Of a DNA stretch of 64,000 nucleotides, positions 21,143 to 31,058 are shown piece after piece. Every line of letters begins with the position of its first letter. Position 1 is the stretch's first letter. Origin of the DNA: Modestobacter sp. VKM Ac-2984 (lineage in GTDB: Bacteria > Actinomycetota > Actinomycetes > Mycobacteriales > Geodermatophilaceae); assembly GCF_026967985.1 (NCBI RefSeq), contig NZ_JAPVBJ010000002.1:609509-673508 (forward strand), given 5' to 3'. Made by a program: the position numbers and the translations under genes. The notes beneath the pieces are model-generated. The model saw only the letters and a program-made list of their open reading frames with translations. It made no database searches and had not been told where the DNA came from.

Positions 21143-21880
21143 TCAGAGCAGCCCGCGTTGACGCAGCTCGCGCAGCCCGGCGAACACCCGGGCGCGGACG
21201 GCGTCCTGGTCCTTCTCGGACAGCCCGATGAACCGGACGGACAGCTCGGAGCACTCGTCCTCGCGCCGGTGGACGCGGATGGTCTCGACCTGGGCCGCCA
21301 GCTGCCCGGCACCCAGCTGGACGACGACGTCCAGGACGTCCCCGACGCCGAAGGCGCGCACTCCCGCGGCGGGGGCGTCGCCGTCCCCGGGCGCGGCCGG
21401 CAGGCCGTCCGACCGGGTGACCGCGCGCAGCCGGGTACCGCCGGCTGCCGGTGGCCGGAAGGCGGCCCGCATGCCGCCCTCGCTGATGTCCACCGTCGTC
21501 CCGGTCAGGGTGGTGCCGCCGTGGGTGGCCGTCACCGGCAGTGCGATGGCGGCGCGGACGGCCGCCCGCCGCTGCCCCCGGCCGGCCGGCCCGGTGGCGA
21601 CCAGCCGCCAGCAGGTCCCGCTCCCCGCACCCTCGACGGCCACCAGCCGGGTGGGCAGGGCACGCAGCTCGCCGGCCCCCTTCCAGACCACCTCGACCCG
21701 GTCGCCGACGTCCAGCCGGACGGACCGCTGGTTCCGGTCCCGCCCGGCGGTGACCACCATCTCCTTGCCCTCGAGCCGCTCCACCCAGCTGACCAGGACG
21801 ACCCCCCGGTCGCTGAGCAGGAGCTCGACGAGCCCCCGCTCCTCAGGGTGGTCCTCGCCCGGAACTCCGCCTGCTGTCAT
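21143..21880 (-). CDS. PilZ domain protein (YcgR-like c-di-GMP effector), copy 2
   Basis: 245 residues, upstream of and on the same strand as the copy-1 gene (143 bp between copy-2 stop and copy-1 start). The N-terminal barrel-like region has VELLLSDRGVVLVSWVERL. The PilZ motifs are intact: QRRAAVR and VDISEGGM. An insertion rich in Gly/Ala/Pro near residues 160-180 is absent from copy 1. The C-terminal helix DAVRARVFAGLRELRQRG aligns with the end of copy 1. Tandem duplication followed by divergence is the simplest explanation. Confidence 0.85.
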   Translation of the reverse strand: MTAGGVPGEDHPEERGLVELLLSDRGVVLVSWVERLEGKEMVVTAGRDRNQRSVRLDVGDRVEVVWKGAGELRALPTRLVAVEGAGSGTCWRLVATGPAGRGQRRAAVRAAIALPVTATHGGTTLTGTTVDISEGGMRAAFRPPAAGGTRLRAVTRSDGLPAAPGDGDAPAAGVRAFGVGDVLDVVVQLGAGQLAAQVETIRVHRREDECSELSVRFIGLSEKDQDAVRARVFAGLRELRQRGLL

Positions 21881-22064
21881 GCCGTGTCTCCTCGATGTGC
21901 CGCTGTTTGACCCATCCCAGCCGGTGTCCGGGCCAGCTCTGCGGCTGACCCGGGCGACTCGCGCATGGTGTATCGGTCCAGACCCGTTCCGTTCGGGAGG
22001 TGAGCGCGAACGCGGCGTGTCGTGCCCGGCCGATCGGTCGTCGAGGTGCTCCTGGCCGCCCAGG

Positions 22065-22070
22065 TACCCT
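22065..22070 (+). promoter_or_regulatory. Leaderless -10 box of purSQL
   Basis: TACCCT lies 7 nt before the GTG at 22078. It fixes the PurS start; longer in-frame readings from 22000 would begin upstream of the transcript. Confidence 0.55.
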
Positions 22071-22077
22071 CATCGGC

Positions 22078-22326
22078 GTGTCCCAGGTGGTCGTCGACGT
22101 CGTCCTGAAGCCAGAGATCTCCGACCCGCAGGGGCAGGCGGTGCTCGGCGCCCTCGGGCGCCTCGGCCACACCGGGGTGCGCAGCGTCCGCCAGGGCAAG
22201 CACTTCGTGCTCGAGGTCGACGGCGAACCCGACGAGGCCGAGCTCCGGCAGATCGCCGAGACGCTGCTGGCCAACCCCGTCATCGAGGACGTCGAGCTGC
22301 ACCTCCCCGCTCGCACCACCGACTGA
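22078..22326 (+). CDS. purS: Phosphoribosylformylglycinamidine synthase subunit PurS
   Basis: 82 residues, the normal size. The N-terminus [19 protein letters not shown] is typical, with [20 protein letters not shown] following. PurS bridges the PurL and PurQ subunits of the FGAM synthase complex found in Gram-positive bacteria. purQ begins 10 nt after its stop and purL overlaps purQ, so the three subunits form one operon. Confidence 0.94.
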   Translation: MSQVVVDVVLKPEISDPQGQAVLGALGRLGHTGVRSVRQGKHFVLEVDGEPDEAELRQIAETLLANPVIEDVELHLPARTTD

Positions 22327-22336
22327 GAGAGACCCA

Positions 22337-23035
22337 GTGCGCATCGGTGTCATCACCTTCCCGGGTTCCCTGGACGACGTCGACGCCGCACGCGCCGTGC
22401 GGCTCGCCGGCGCCGAGCCCGTGTCCCTCTGGCACGGCGACCACGACCTGAAGGACGTCGACGCCGTCGTCCTGCCCGGCGGGTTCTCCTACGGCGACTA
22501 CCTGCGCGCCGGGGCGATCGCGGCGCGCTCGCCGCTCATGCAGGACGTCGTGGCCGCGGCGCACGGCGGCCTGCCGGTGCTGGGCATCTGCAACGGCTTC
22601 CAGGTGCTGTGCGAGGCCGGGCTGCTGCCCGGGGCGCTGACCCGCAACAGCCACCTGCACTTCCGCAACCGTGACCAGGGGCTGCTCGTCGAACGCGCCG
22701 ACACCGCCTGGACGACGTCGTTCCAGCCGGGGCAGCGGATCGTCGTCCCGGTGAAGAACGGCGAGGGCCGCTACGTGGCCGCCGACGCCGACCTGGACCG
22801 GCTGGAGGGCGAGGGCCGGGTGGTCGTGCGCTACGTCAGCACGACGCCCGGGTCCGGCGTGGACGCCAACCCCAACGGCAGCTCCCGGGACATCGCCGGG
22901 GTCACCAGCGCCGACGGCCGGGTGGTCGGGCTCATGCCGCACCCGGAGCACGCGGTCGAGGACCTCACCGGCCCGAGCACCGACGGCCTGGGCTTCTTCA
23001 CCTCGGTCCTCTCCGCCCTGGTGGTGGCCGCGTGA
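22337..23035 (+). CDS. purQ: Phosphoribosylformylglycinamidine synthase subunit PurQ (glutaminase)
   Basis: 232 residues from a GTG. A class I glutamine amidotransferase that supplies ammonia to PurL. The nucleophile Cys is in [13 protein letters not shown], and the His-Glu pair is in [11 protein letters not shown] near the C-terminus. [18 protein letters not shown] forms the oxyanion region. Its TGA overlaps the GTG of purL. Confidence 0.96.
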   Translation: MRIGVITFPGSLDDVDAARAVRLAGAEPVSLWHGDHDLKDVDAVVLPGGFSYGDYLRAGAIAARSPLMQDVVAAAHGGLPVLGICNGFQVLCEAGLLPGALTRNSHLHFRNRDQGLLVERADTAWTTSFQPGQRIVVPVKNGEGRYVAADADLDRLEGEGRVVVRYVSTTPGSGVDANPNGSSRDIAGVTSADGRVVGLMPHPEHAVEDLTGPSTDGLGFFTSVLSALVVAA

Positions 23036-25353
23036 GCGCCACCGAGGGCCTGTCCGAGCTCGACACCGCCCCGGGCCGGACGAGCCGGCTGGACACCGTC
23101 GAGCTGGCCACCCGGCACCCCGACGACGAGCAGCCCTACGCCGAGCTGGGGCTGCGCGCGGAGGAGTACGCCCGGATCCGGGAGATCCTCGGTCGCCGAC
23201 CGACCACCGCCGAGCTGGCGATGTACTCGGTGATGTGGAGCGAGCACTGCTCCTACAAGTCCTCGAAGGTGCACCTGCGCCGGTTCGCCGACCTGCCGAA
23301 GAGCGACGCGCTGCTGGTCGGCATGGGCGAGAACGCCGGCGTCGTCGACGTCGGCGAGGGCTGGGCGGTCACCTTCAAGGTGGAGTCGCACAACCACCCC
23401 AGCTACGTCGAGCCCTACCAGGGCGCGGCCACCGGGGTCGGCGGCATCGTCCGCGACATCCTCACCATGGGCGCCCGGCCGATCGCGGTCATGGACTCGC
23501 TGCGCTTCGGTGCCGCCGACGCACCCGACACCGCCCGGGTGCTGCCCGGTGTGGTCGCCGGGGTGGGCGGCTACGGCAACTGCCTGGGCCTGCCCAACAT
23601 CGGCGGAGAGCTGCTCTTCGACGAGACCTACGCGGGCAACCCGCTGGTCAACGCCCTCTGCGTCGGCGTGCTGCGGCACGAGGAGCTGCAGCTGGCCAAG
23701 GCCGAGGGCACCGGCAACAAGGTCGTGCTCTTCGGGGCCCGCACCGGTGGCGACGGCATCGGCGGGGTCTCGGTGCTCGCATCGGAGACCTTCGACGCCG
23801 AGGGCCCGGCCAAGCGCCCGGCCGTGCAGGTCGGCGACCCGTTCACCGAGAAGCTGCTGATCGAGGCCTGCCTGGAGATCTTCGCCGCCGGCCTGGTCAC
23901 CGGCATCCAGGACCTCGGTGGCGCCGGCATCTCCTGCGCCACCAGCGAGCTGGCCGCGGCCGGCTCCGGCGGCATGGCGATCGACCTGGACGCCGTCCCG
24001 CTGCGCGACTCCACGCTCACCCCCGCCGAGATCCTGATGAGCGAGTCCCAGGAGCGGATGTGCGCCATCGTCGAGCCGGGCAAGGTCGAGGCGTTCCTCG
24101 CCGTCTGCGCCAAGTGGGACGTGCTGGCCACCGTCATCGGTGAGGTCACCGACGGCGACCGGCTGACCATCGACTGGCACGGCGAGCGGATCGTCGACGT
24201 CCCGCCGCGCACGGTCGCCCTGGAGGGCCCGCGCTACGAGCGTCCGATGGCCCGCCCGGCCGACCTGGACGCGCTGCAGGCCGACGCCCCGCCGTCGACC
24301 TCGGCCGACCTGCGGGCCGACTGGCTCGCCGTCGTCTCCAGCCCGGACGGCGCGGACAAGAGCTGGGTCACCGAGCAGTACGACCGCTACGTGCGGGGCA
24401 ACACCGTGCTCGCCCAGCCCGAGGACGCCGGCGTCCTGCGGATCGACGAGTCCAGCAACCTGGGCATCGCGCTGTCGCTGGACGGCAACGCGCGCTTCGC
24501 CCGGCTGGACCCCTACACCGGCGCCCAGCTGAACCTGGCCGAGGCCTACCGCAACGTCGCCGTCTCCGGCGCGAAGCCGCTGGCGGTGACCAACTGCCTG
24601 AACTTCGGCTCCCCGGAGAACCCCGAGGTGATGTGGCAGTTCGCCGAGGCCGTCCGCGGCCTGGCCGACGGCTGCCGCGAGCTCGGTCTGCCGGTCACCG
24701 GCGGCAACGTGAGCCTCTACAACCAGACCGGCGACGTCGCCATCAACCCCACCCCGGTGATCGGGGTGCTGGGCGTGCACGCCGACGTCACCCGCCGGGT
24801 CCCCACCGGCTGGCGGGCTGCAGGTGAGTCCGTGCTGCTGCTGGGCGAGTCCCGGCCGGAGTTCGGTGGCTCGGCCTGGGCCGCGGTCGTCCACGGCCAC
24901 CTGGGCGGGCTGCCGCCCCGGCTGGACCTGGCCGCCGAGCGCGCCCTGGGTGAGCTGCTGGCCTCCCTGTCGGCCGACGGGCTGGTCAGCTCCGCGCACG
25001 ACCTGGCCGACGGCGGGCTGGCGCAGGCGCTGACCGAGTCGGCGCTGCGGTACGGCACGGGCGCCCGGTTGAGCGTGCCCGGCGACCCGACGGCATCGCT
25101 GTTCGGTGAGTCGGTCGCCCGCGTCGTCGTCACCACCGCCGATCCGGCTGCGGTGCGCGCCGCGGCCGAGGCGGCCGGGGCGCCGGTCACCGAGCTCGGG
25201 ACGACGGGCGGCGACGCCCTGGTCCTGGACGGTCTCCTCGAGCTGCCCCTGGCCGAGCTGCGGGCGGCGTGGACGGCGACCCTGCCGGCGCTGTTCGGCA
25301 GCCCGGAGGCCACGGTCGGGTCGATCCCGGCGGGCGCCGTCCCGACGAGCTGA
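23032..25353 (+). CDS. purL: Phosphoribosylformylglycinamidine synthase subunit PurL
   Basis: 773 residues, the short Gram-positive type that works with PurS and PurQ. It converts FGAR to FGAM with ATP. Recognisable segments: [52 protein letters not shown] and a repeated AIRS-like domain with [13 protein letters not shown] and [16 protein letters not shown]. The GTG start overlaps the purQ stop. Confidence 0.97.
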   Translation: MSATEGLSELDTAPGRTSRLDTVELATRHPDDEQPYAELGLRAEEYARIREILGRRPTTAELAMYSVMWSEHCSYKSSKVHLRRFADLPKSDALLVGMGENAGVVDVGEGWAVTFKVESHNHPSYVEPYQGAATGVGGIVRDILTMGARPIAVMDSLRFGAADAPDTARVLPGVVAGVGGYGNCLGLPNIGGELLFDETYAGNPLVNALCVGVLRHEELQLAKAEGTGNKVVLFGARTGGDGIGGVSVLASETFDAEGPAKRPAVQVGDPFTEKLLIEACLEIFAAGLVTGIQDLGGAGISCATSELAAAGSGGMAIDLDAVPLRDSTLTPAEILMSESQERMCAIVEPGKVEAFLAVCAKWDVLATVIGEVTDGDRLTIDWHGERIVDVPPRTVALEGPRYERPMARPADLDALQADAPPSTSADLRADWLAVVSSPDGADKSWVTEQYDRYVRGNTVLAQPEDAGVLRIDESSNLGIALSLDGNARFARLDPYTGAQLNLAEAYRNVAVSGAKPLAVTNCLNFGSPENPEVMWQFAEAVRGLADGCRELGLPVTGGNVSLYNQTGDVAINPTPVIGVLGVHADVTRRVPTGWRAAGESVLLLGESRPEFGGSAWAAVVHGHLGGLPPRLDLAAERALGELLASLSADGLVSSAHDLADGGLAQALTESALRYGTGARLSVPGDPTASLFGESVARVVVTTADPAAVRAAAEAAGAPVTELGTTGGDALVLDGLLELPLAELRAAWTATLPALFGSPEATVGSIPAGAVPTS

Positions 25354-25367
25354 CGGGTCCGCTCGTG

Positions 25368-25778
25368 ATGGCCGGCGTCGCACCGATCTCCGCGGAGGAC
25401 CTGCGGGCGGCGCTCGCCCCCACGGTCGGCTGGCTCGCCGGGGAGGCCGAGCAGCCGCCGCGGGCGGTCCTGGGCGCGGCGGTGAAGACCTCGGCCCGCT
25501 GGCTCGCCCAGCACGTGCCCGGGCGCTCGGTGGAGCTGCGGGTGCCGCCGTTCGTGGCGGTGCAGTGCGTGCCCGGGCCGCGGCACACCCGCGGCACCCC
25601 GCCCAACGTGGTCGAGACCGACGCCGCGACCTGGCTGCGGCTGGCGACCGGCGCGCTGTCCTGGGCCGACGCGGTCGGCGAGGGCGCGGTCAGCGCCAGC
25701 GGCAACCGCGCCGACCTCTCCGCCGAGCTGCCGTTGCGCCCCGTCCGACCCGCCGGGCCACCCCCCTCTTCGAGTTGA
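25368..25778 (+). CDS. Bacterial SCP-like (SCP_3) domain protein
   Basis: 136 residues from the ATG at 25368; a GTG directly before it is equally possible. The conserved core reads [20 protein letters not shown] and [18 protein letters not shown], with [18 protein letters not shown] near the end. This corresponds to the sterol-carrier-like domain family of actinobacteria, close to purine genes in several genomes. A hydrophobic ligand-binding role is inferred from the fold only. It starts 14 bp after purL, probably in the same transcript. Its stop codon lies inside a long inverted repeat. Confidence 0.8.
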   Translation: MAGVAPISAEDLRAALAPTVGWLAGEAEQPPRAVLGAAVKTSARWLAQHVPGRSVELRVPPFVAVQCVPGPRHTRGTPPNVVETDAATWLRLATGALSWADAVGEGAVSASGNRADLSAELPLRPVRPAGPPPSSS

Positions 25779-25836
25779 TCATCGGCGAACGGCTGCCCGC
25801 CACGCCGGTGGGCGCCGCCGTTCGCCGATGATCGAC
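25774..25836. repeat. Long inverted repeat overlapping the SCP gene stop codon
   Basis: 20-bp arms at 25774-25793 and 25817-25836 match at 19 of 20 positions. The 23-nt loop can itself pair (GCCCGCC with GGTGGGC, with mismatches allowed). It is probably the terminator for purSQL-SCP. Confidence 0.65.
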
Positions 25837-25916
25837 TGCGGGTGGAGGGCGAACAGCAGAACGCCCCGCCCGCTCGGTGAGCGGACGGGGCGTTCTGCGG
25901 TGGGGGTGCGGGTGGC

Positions 25917-26066
25917 TCAGCCGCCGAACAGCGCGCTGGCTGCCTTCACCGTGTTGTAGAGCCCGTAGGCCAAGGGGACACCGACCAGTGCCCAGGCGAA
26001 GGCGACGAGGGCGGTCGGGGTGTTCGTCGTGGCCTGCTGGTCGCCGGCGTGGCGTGGGGTGCTCAT
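25917..26066 (-). CDS. MFS transporter small subunit
   Basis: 49 residues with one membrane helix (TALVAFAWALVGVPLAYGLY) after a polar N-terminus. Its ATG overlaps the stop of the MFS gene (ATGA), so it is translationally coupled to it. Small proteins of this kind are found behind OFA-family transporters and are named MFS transporter small subunit; I recognise the pattern from gene context and size. The exact contribution to transport is not established here. Confidence 0.75.
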   Translation of the reverse strand: MSTPRHAGDQQATTNTPTALVAFAWALVGVPLAYGLYNTVKAASALFGG

Positions 26067-27481
26067 CGCGTCAGGTTCCGATCTCCGGTGGTGGATGCGG
26101 CGGTGGGGACGTCGGTGTTCTTCGGCTCGAACCACTTCTCGGCGACCGGCTTGATCATCAGGTTCGCGACGAAGCCGACGGCCAGCAGGCCGACCATGAT
26201 GAACAGGGCCGGCCGGTAGTCGCCGGCGGTCAGCTCACCCGGCGTGCCACGTGCGTCGAGGACGCCGTTGATGATCAGCGGGCCGGCGATGCCCGCGGCC
26301 GCCCAGGCGGTCAGCAGCCGGCCGTGGATGGCGCCGACCTGGTAGGTCCCGAACAGGTCCCGCAGGTAGGCCGGGACGGTCGCGAAGCCACCACCGTAGA
26401 AGCTGATGATGATCGCGGCCAGGATGACGAAGATCCAGGTGGCGGTGCTGCCGACGGTGGCCAGCAGGACGTACAGCACCAGGCCGACGCCCAGGTAGAC
26501 CATGTAGATCGGCTTGCGGCCGATGTAGTCCGAGGTGGAGGACCACACGAACCGACCGGCCATGTTGAACAGCGAGAGCAGCCCGACGAAGCCGGCGGCC
26601 GTCGCGGCGAGGACCGTGGAGGTCTCCCCGTTCCGGAAGAAGTCCTGGATCATCGGCGCGGCCTGCTCGAGGATGCCGATGCCGGCGGTGACGTTGCAGA
26701 ACAGCACCGTCCAGAGCAGCCAGAACTGCGGGGTCTTGATGGCGTTGTTGGCCGAGACGTTCTCCGTCGTCACCAGCGACTTGGCCTTGACCTGCGACGG
26801 GTCGAAGCCGTCGGGGCGCCAGTCGGGCGCGGGGACCCGGACGATGAAGGCGCCGAACATCATGAAGACCAGGTAGACCAGGCCCAGCGTGACGAACAGC
26901 TGCGCGACCGCCGCACCCGTGGGGGTGGTGCCGATCGTGCCGTCGTAGGTGGGGTCGTACCAGTTCATCAGCTGGCGGGACAGCGGCGAGGCGATGAGCG
27001 CACCGCCACCGAAGCCCATGATCGCCATGCCGGTGGCCAGGCCCGGGCGGTCGGGGAACCACTTGATGAGGGTGGACACCGGGGAGATGTAGCCGATGCC
27101 CAGCCCGATGCCGCCGAGGACGCCGTAGCCGAAGTAGACCAGCCACAGCTGCTCGGTGGAGATGCCCAGCGCCCCGACCAGGAAGCCGGCCGACCAGAAG
27201 CAGGCGGCGGTGAACATGGCCGCGCGCGGCCCGTTCTTGTCCACCCAGGTGCCGAAGACGGCGGCCGACAGGCCCAGCATGACGATCGCGATCGAGAAGA
27301 TGATCCCGATGGCGGTCAGGCTGGACTCGAAGTGCGAGACGAGCGCGGCCTTGTAGACGCTGGTCGCGTAGGCCTGGCCGATGCACAGGTGCACGGCGAG
27401 CGCGGCTGGCGGGATGAGCCAGCGGTTGAAGCCCGGGCGAGCGATGATGCGCTCCCGGGCCAGGAAGCTGGGTACTGCCAC
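26063..27481 (-). CDS. OFA-family (oxalate/formate antiporter-type) MFS transporter
   Basis: 472 residues, twelve predicted membrane helices. The GTG at 27481 has a GGAGGT ribosome site at a good distance. Family features are GFNRWLIPPAALAVHLCIGQ at the N-terminus and GGIGLGIGYISPVSTLIKWF, followed by PDRPGLATGMAIMGFGGGAL. OFA members exchange small carboxylates such as oxalate, formate or lactate and pyruvate; the substrate here is not known. No oxalate-degrading genes are in the window. Confidence 0.88.
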   Translation of the reverse strand: MAVPSFLARERIIARPGFNRWLIPPAALAVHLCIGQAYATSVYKAALVSHFESSLTAIGIIFSIAIVMLGLSAAVFGTWVDKNGPRAAMFTAACFWSAGFLVGALGISTEQLWLVYFGYGVLGGIGLGIGYISPVSTLIKWFPDRPGLATGMAIMGFGGGALIASPLSRQLMNWYDPTYDGTIGTTPTGAAVAQLFVTLGLVYLVFMMFGAFIVRVPAPDWRPDGFDPSQVKAKSLVTTENVSANNAIKTPQFWLLWTVLFCNVTAGIGILEQAAPMIQDFFRNGETSTVLAATAAGFVGLLSLFNMAGRFVWSSTSDYIGRKPIYMVYLGVGLVLYVLLATVGSTATWIFVILAAIIISFYGGGFATVPAYLRDLFGTYQVGAIHGRLLTAWAAAGIAGPLIINGVLDARGTPGELTAGDYRPALFIMVGLLAVGFVANLMIKPVAEKWFEPKNTDVPTAASTTGDRNLTR

Positions 27482-27706
27482 GGAACGACCTCCGAGGTGC
27501 GGGAACGGTGCGCCCGGACGGACGCAACCCGATCGCGGCCCGTACACAGGTGTGACACAGGTCGCGGCCGAAGGGCACCGTACGACGCTGTGACGATTCC
27601 GGCTGCACGGTGAGCCCCAGCCGGGTGAGGCTGAGACCAATTCGTTGCACGCACAACCGTCGCTTCCACGGTGCGGGAGCGGGGCGCGGACGGCCGTCCT
27701 GTTCCC

Positions 27707-27712
27707 TACGCT
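27707..27712 (+). promoter_or_regulatory. Leaderless -10 box of mscR
   Basis: TACGCT, 6 nt before the ATG at 27719. Confidence 0.55.
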
Positions 27713-27718
27713 GGCGGC

Positions 27719-28819
27719 ATGTCGTACGAGGTCAAGGGCGTCGTCGCCCTGAGCAAGGGTGCTCCGGTCACCATCGAGACGATCATCGTCCCCGACCCGG
27801 GCCCGGGTGAGGCGGTGGTCGACGTCCAGGCGTGCGGGGTCTGCCACACCGACCTGCACTACCGGGAGGGCGGGATCAACGACGAGTTCCCGTTCCTGCT
27901 GGGCCACGAGGCGGCCGGCGTGGTCTCCGCGGTCGGCGAGGGCGTCACGAACGTGGCGGTCGGTGACTACGTGGTGCTGAACTGGCGCGCGGTCTGCGGC
28001 GAGTGCCGGGCCTGCACCAAGGGCAAGCCCTGGTACTGCTTCAACACCCACAACGCCGCGCAGAAGATGACGCTGGCCGACGGCACCGAGCTGTCCCCGG
28101 CGCTGGGGATCGGCGCGTTCGCCGAGAAGACCCTGGTCCACTCCGGCCAGTGCACGAAGGTCGACCCGGCGGCCAAGCCCACCGCGGCCGGGCTGCTGGG
28201 GTGCGGCGTGATGGCCGGCGTCGGTGCCGCGATCAACACCGGCGGCGTGGGCCGCGGCGACTCCGTCGCCGTCTTCGGCTGCGGCGGCGTCGGGGACGCG
28301 GCGATCGCCGGCTCCCGGCTGGCCGGTGCGGGCACGATCATCGCCGTCGACATCGACGACAAGAAGCTCGAGTGGGCCAAGGGCATGGGCGCCACCCACA
28401 CGGTCAACTCCGCCGAGACCGACCCGGTCGAGGCGATCAAGGCCCTCACCGGCGGCTTCGGGGTCGACGTGGCGATCGACGCCGTCGGGCACCCGGCGGT
28501 CTACGAGCAGGCGTTCAACGCCCGCGACCTGGCCGGCACCGTCGTCCTGGTCGGCGTGCCCAACCCGGCCTCGAAGATCGAGCTGCCGCTGCTCGAGGTC
28601 TTCGGCCGCGGCGGCGCGCTGAAGTCCTCCTGGTACGGCGACTGCCTGCCCAGCCGCGACTTCCCGATGCTCATCGACCTGTACCTGCAGGGCCGGTTCG
28701 ACCTGGACGCCTTCGTCAGCGAGACGATCGGGCTGGAGGACGTCGAGGCGGCGTTCGACAAGATGCACGCCGGTGACGTGCTGCGCTCCGTGGTCGTGTT
28801 CGAGGGGGCCGAGAAGTGA
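27719..28819 (+). CDS. mscR: S-(hydroxymethyl)mycothiol dehydrogenase / S-nitrosomycothiol reductase
   Basis: 366 residues, an MDR-family zinc alcohol dehydrogenase. Catalytic zinc ligands begin with [18 protein letters not shown] carries the second site. The structural zinc loop is C-G-E-C-R-A-C followed by TKGKPWYC. The NAD motif is [15 protein letters not shown]. The close match to mycothiol-dependent formaldehyde dehydrogenases ([30 protein letters not shown]) supports oxidation of S-hydroxymethyl-mycothiol and reduction of S-nitrosomycothiol. Its stop overlaps the start of a metallo-beta-lactamase-fold hydrolase. Confidence 0.92.
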   Translation: MSYEVKGVVALSKGAPVTIETIIVPDPGPGEAVVDVQACGVCHTDLHYREGGINDEFPFLLGHEAAGVVSAVGEGVTNVAVGDYVVLNWRAVCGECRACTKGKPWYCFNTHNAAQKMTLADGTELSPALGIGAFAEKTLVHSGQCTKVDPAAKPTAAGLLGCGVMAGVGAAINTGGVGRGDSVAVFGCGGVGDAAIAGSRLAGAGTIIAVDIDDKKLEWAKGMGATHTVNSAETDPVEAIKALTGGFGVDVAIDAVGHPAVYEQAFNARDLAGTVVLVGVPNPASKIELPLLEVFGRGGALKSSWYGDCLPSRDFPMLIDLYLQGRFDLDAFVSETIGLEDVEAAFDKMHAGDVLRSVVVFEGAEK

Positions 28820-29424
28820 GCGCCCGGATCGAGCAGGCCGTCGTCAGCGGGGTGTTCAGCCTCGACGGGCAGGACTTCGACGTCGACAACAACGTCTGGC
28901 TGGTCGGGGACGACGACGAGGTGGTCGTCATCGACGCCCCGCACGACGCCGCCCCGATCATCGAGGCGATCGCCGGGCGCCGGGTGACCGCGATCGTGCT
29001 CACCCACGGGCACAACGACCACATCACCGCGGCGGTGGCCCTGCGCGAGGCCACCGGGGCACCGATCTGGTTCAACCCCGCCGACCGAATGCTCTGGGAC
29101 GTCGTCCACCCGGACACCGCACCCGACGAGGACCTGGTCGAGGGCACCCGCCTCACCGTGGCGGGTGTGCAGCTGCACGCGCTGCACACCCCCGGGCACT
29201 CCCCGGGGAGCACCTGCCTGCACGCCCCCGACCTGGCCACCGTCTTCACCGGGGACACGCTGTTCTGCGGTGGTCCCGGAGCCACCGGCCGGTCGTTCAG
29301 CGACAAGCCGACGATCCTGCGGTCGATCAACGACCGGCTGATGACGCTGCACGGTGACACGGTGGTAAAGACCGGTCACGGCGACGACACCACGGTCAAC
29401 GCCGAGCTGGGCAACATCGCCTGA
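28816..29424 (+). CDS. MBL-fold hydrolase linked to mycothiol-dependent formaldehyde oxidation
   Basis: 202 residues from a GTG overlapping the mscR stop (GTGA). Metal-site motifs: THGHNDH near residue 69, HTPGHSPGS near 130, GDTLF near 153 and GHGDDTT near the end. The fold and length fit glyoxalase II-like thioester hydrolases. Coupling to mscR suggests it hydrolyses S-formyl-mycothiol to formate and mycothiol; that assignment is from context. A strong terminator follows. Confidence 0.85.
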   Translation: MSARIEQAVVSGVFSLDGQDFDVDNNVWLVGDDDEVVVIDAPHDAAPIIEAIAGRRVTAIVLTHGHNDHITAAVALREATGAPIWFNPADRMLWDVVHPDTAPDEDLVEGTRLTVAGVQLHALHTPGHSPGSTCLHAPDLATVFTGDTLFCGGPGATGRSFSDKPTILRSINDRLMTLHGDTVVKTGHGDDTTVNAELGNIA

Positions 29425-29436
29425 GCGAGCGCGGTC

Positions 29437-29474
29437 GCCCTCCCCCGAGTGAGCGGTCCCACCCGGGGGAGGGC
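29437..29474 (+). terminator. Hairpin terminator between the mycothiol pair and purF
   Basis: An 11-bp perfect stem (GCCCTCCCCCG at 29437-29447 with its complement at 29464-29474) and a 16-nt loop, 12 nt after the hydrolase stop. Confidence 0.72.
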
Positions 29475-29485
29475 GGCTCAGCCGG

Positions 29486-29491
29486 TACGCT
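29486..29491 (+). promoter_or_regulatory. Leaderless -10 box of purFM
   Basis: TACGCT, 7 nt before the GTG at 29499 and just after the upstream terminator. Confidence 0.55.
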
Positions 29492-29498
29492 CGCACCC

Positions 29499-31058
29499 GT
29501 GCCTCGCGGTGACGGACGGCTGACGCACGACCTCGACCCCCATGACCCTGGTCCCCAGGACGCCTGTGGCGTCTTCGGGGTCTGGGCCCCGGGGGAAGAG
29601 GTCGCGAAGCTGACCTATTTCGGCCTGTACGCCCTCCAGCACCGCGGTCAGGAGGCGGCCGGCATCGCGGTGTCCGACGGCTCCTCCGTCGTGGTCTACA
29701 AGGACCTCGGCCTGGTCAGCCAGGTGTTCGACGAGCCGACGCTGGGCAGCCTGCGCGGCCACATCGCCGTCGGCCACGCCCGGTACTCCACCACCGGGGC
29801 CTCCACCTGGGAGAACGCCCAGCCGACCTTCCGCACCACCGGTGCCGGCACCGGACTGGCGCTGTGCCACAACGGCAACCTGGTGAACACCGCCGAGCTC
29901 GCCAGCGCCGCGGCCGACGAGGGTGTGGCCGGGGCGTTCGTCGCCACCAACGACTCCGACCTGGTCACCTCGCTGATCGCGGCCAAGCCCGACATGTCGG
30001 TCGAGGCGGCGGCGATGGAGGTGCTCCCGCGCCTGCGGGGGGCGTTCAGCTTCACCTTCATGGACGAGGACACCCTCTACGCCGCGCGTGACCCGCAGGG
30101 CGTGCGGCCGCTGGTCCTCGGCCGGCTGGAGCGGGGCTGGGTCGTCGCCAGCGAGACGGCGGCGCTGGACATCTGCGGCGCCTCGTTCGTCCGCGAGGTC
30201 GAGCCCGGTGAGCTGATCGCCATCGACGAGGACGGGCTGCGCAGCCAGCACTTCGCCGTCGCCGACCCCAAGGGCTGCGTCTTCGAGTACGTCTACCTCG
30301 CCCGGCCGGACACCACGATCTCCGGCCGCGGCGTGCACGCGGCCCGGGTGGAGATCGGCCGCCGGCTGGCCAAGGAGCACCCGGTCGAGGCCGACCTGGT
30401 CATCCCGGTGCCCGAGTCGGGCACGCCGGCCGCGGTCGGCTACGCCGAGGCCTCCGGGATCCCCTACGGCCTGGGCCTGGTCAAGAACTCCTACGTCGGG
30501 CGCACGTTCATCCAGCCCAGCCAGACGATCCGGCAGCTGGGCATCCGGCTGAAGCTCAACCCGCTGCGCGACGTCATCCGCGGCAAGCGCCTGGTGGTCG
30601 TCGACGACTCGATCGTGCGCGGCAACACCCAGCGGGCGCTGATCCGGATGCTCCGGGAAGCCGGTGCCCTCGAGGTGCACGTCCGGATCGCCTCACCCCC
30701 GGTGAAGTGGCCGTGCTTCTACGGCATCGACTTCGCCAGCCGGGCCGAGCTGGTCGCGAACGGGCTGGACGTCGACGGCGTCCGGGCCTCGATCAACGCC
30801 GACTCGCTGGGCTACGTCTCCGAGCAGGGGCTGATCGCGGCCACGGAGCAGCCGGCCAACCGGCTGTGCACGGCCTGCTTCACCGGCGAGTACCCGATCG
30901 CGCTGGGCCAGCCGGAGGTGCTGGGCAAGCACCTCCTCGAGGGCATCGGCCGCCGGGCGCTGACCGAGGAGGCCTCCGCGGTCACCGGGTGGACCGGCCA
31001 GCAGGCCGGCAGCCCGACGGTCCCCGGTGGGGCCGACGAGGCGCTGAGCCGGCCGTGA
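29499..31058 (+). CDS. purF: Amidophosphoribosyltransferase
   Basis: 519 residues. Makes phosphoribosylamine from PRPP and glutamine, the first step of purine synthesis. A 22-residue propeptide precedes the nucleophile Cys23 (DACGVFGVW). The PRPP loop is VVVDDSIVRGNTQRALI. Cysteines in KGCVFEY, KWPCFYG and LCTACFTG sit where the [4Fe-4S] ligands of the Bacillus-type enzyme are found, so an iron-sulfur form with propeptide processing is expected. The stop overlaps the purM start. Confidence 0.97.
   Translation: MPRGDGRLTHDLDPHDPGPQDACGVFGVWAPGEEVAKLTYFGLYALQHRGQEAAGIAVSDGSSVVVYKDLGLVSQVFDEPTLGSLRGHIAVGHARYSTTGASTWENAQPTFRTTGAGTGLALCHNGNLVNTAELASAAADEGVAGAFVATNDSDLVTSLIAAKPDMSVEAAAMEVLPRLRGAFSFTFMDEDTLYAARDPQGVRPLVLGRLERGWVVASETAALDICGASFVREVEPGELIAIDEDGLRSQHFAVADPKGCVFEYVYLARPDTTISGRGVHAARVEIGRRLAKEHPVEADLVIPVPESGTPAAVGYAEASGIPYGLGLVKNSYVGRTFIQPSQTIRQLGIRLKLNPLRDVIRGKRLVVVDDSIVRGNTQRALIRMLREAGALEVHVRIASPPVKWPCFYGIDFASRAELVANGLDVDGVRASINADSLGYVSEQGLIAATEQPANRLCTACFTGEYPIALGQPEVLGKHLLEGIGRRALTEEASAVTGWTGQQAGSPTVPGGADEALSRP

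Noticed and set aside
22021..22080. Purine riboswitch or PurR-like box upstream of purS
   Set aside because: No conserved riboswitch core or PurBox-type repeat was found; the start lies directly behind a -10 box, leaving no leader.
22831..25383. 850-codon open frame opposite purL
   Set aside because: No recognisable motif; the length is a by-product of GC-biased third positions in purL.
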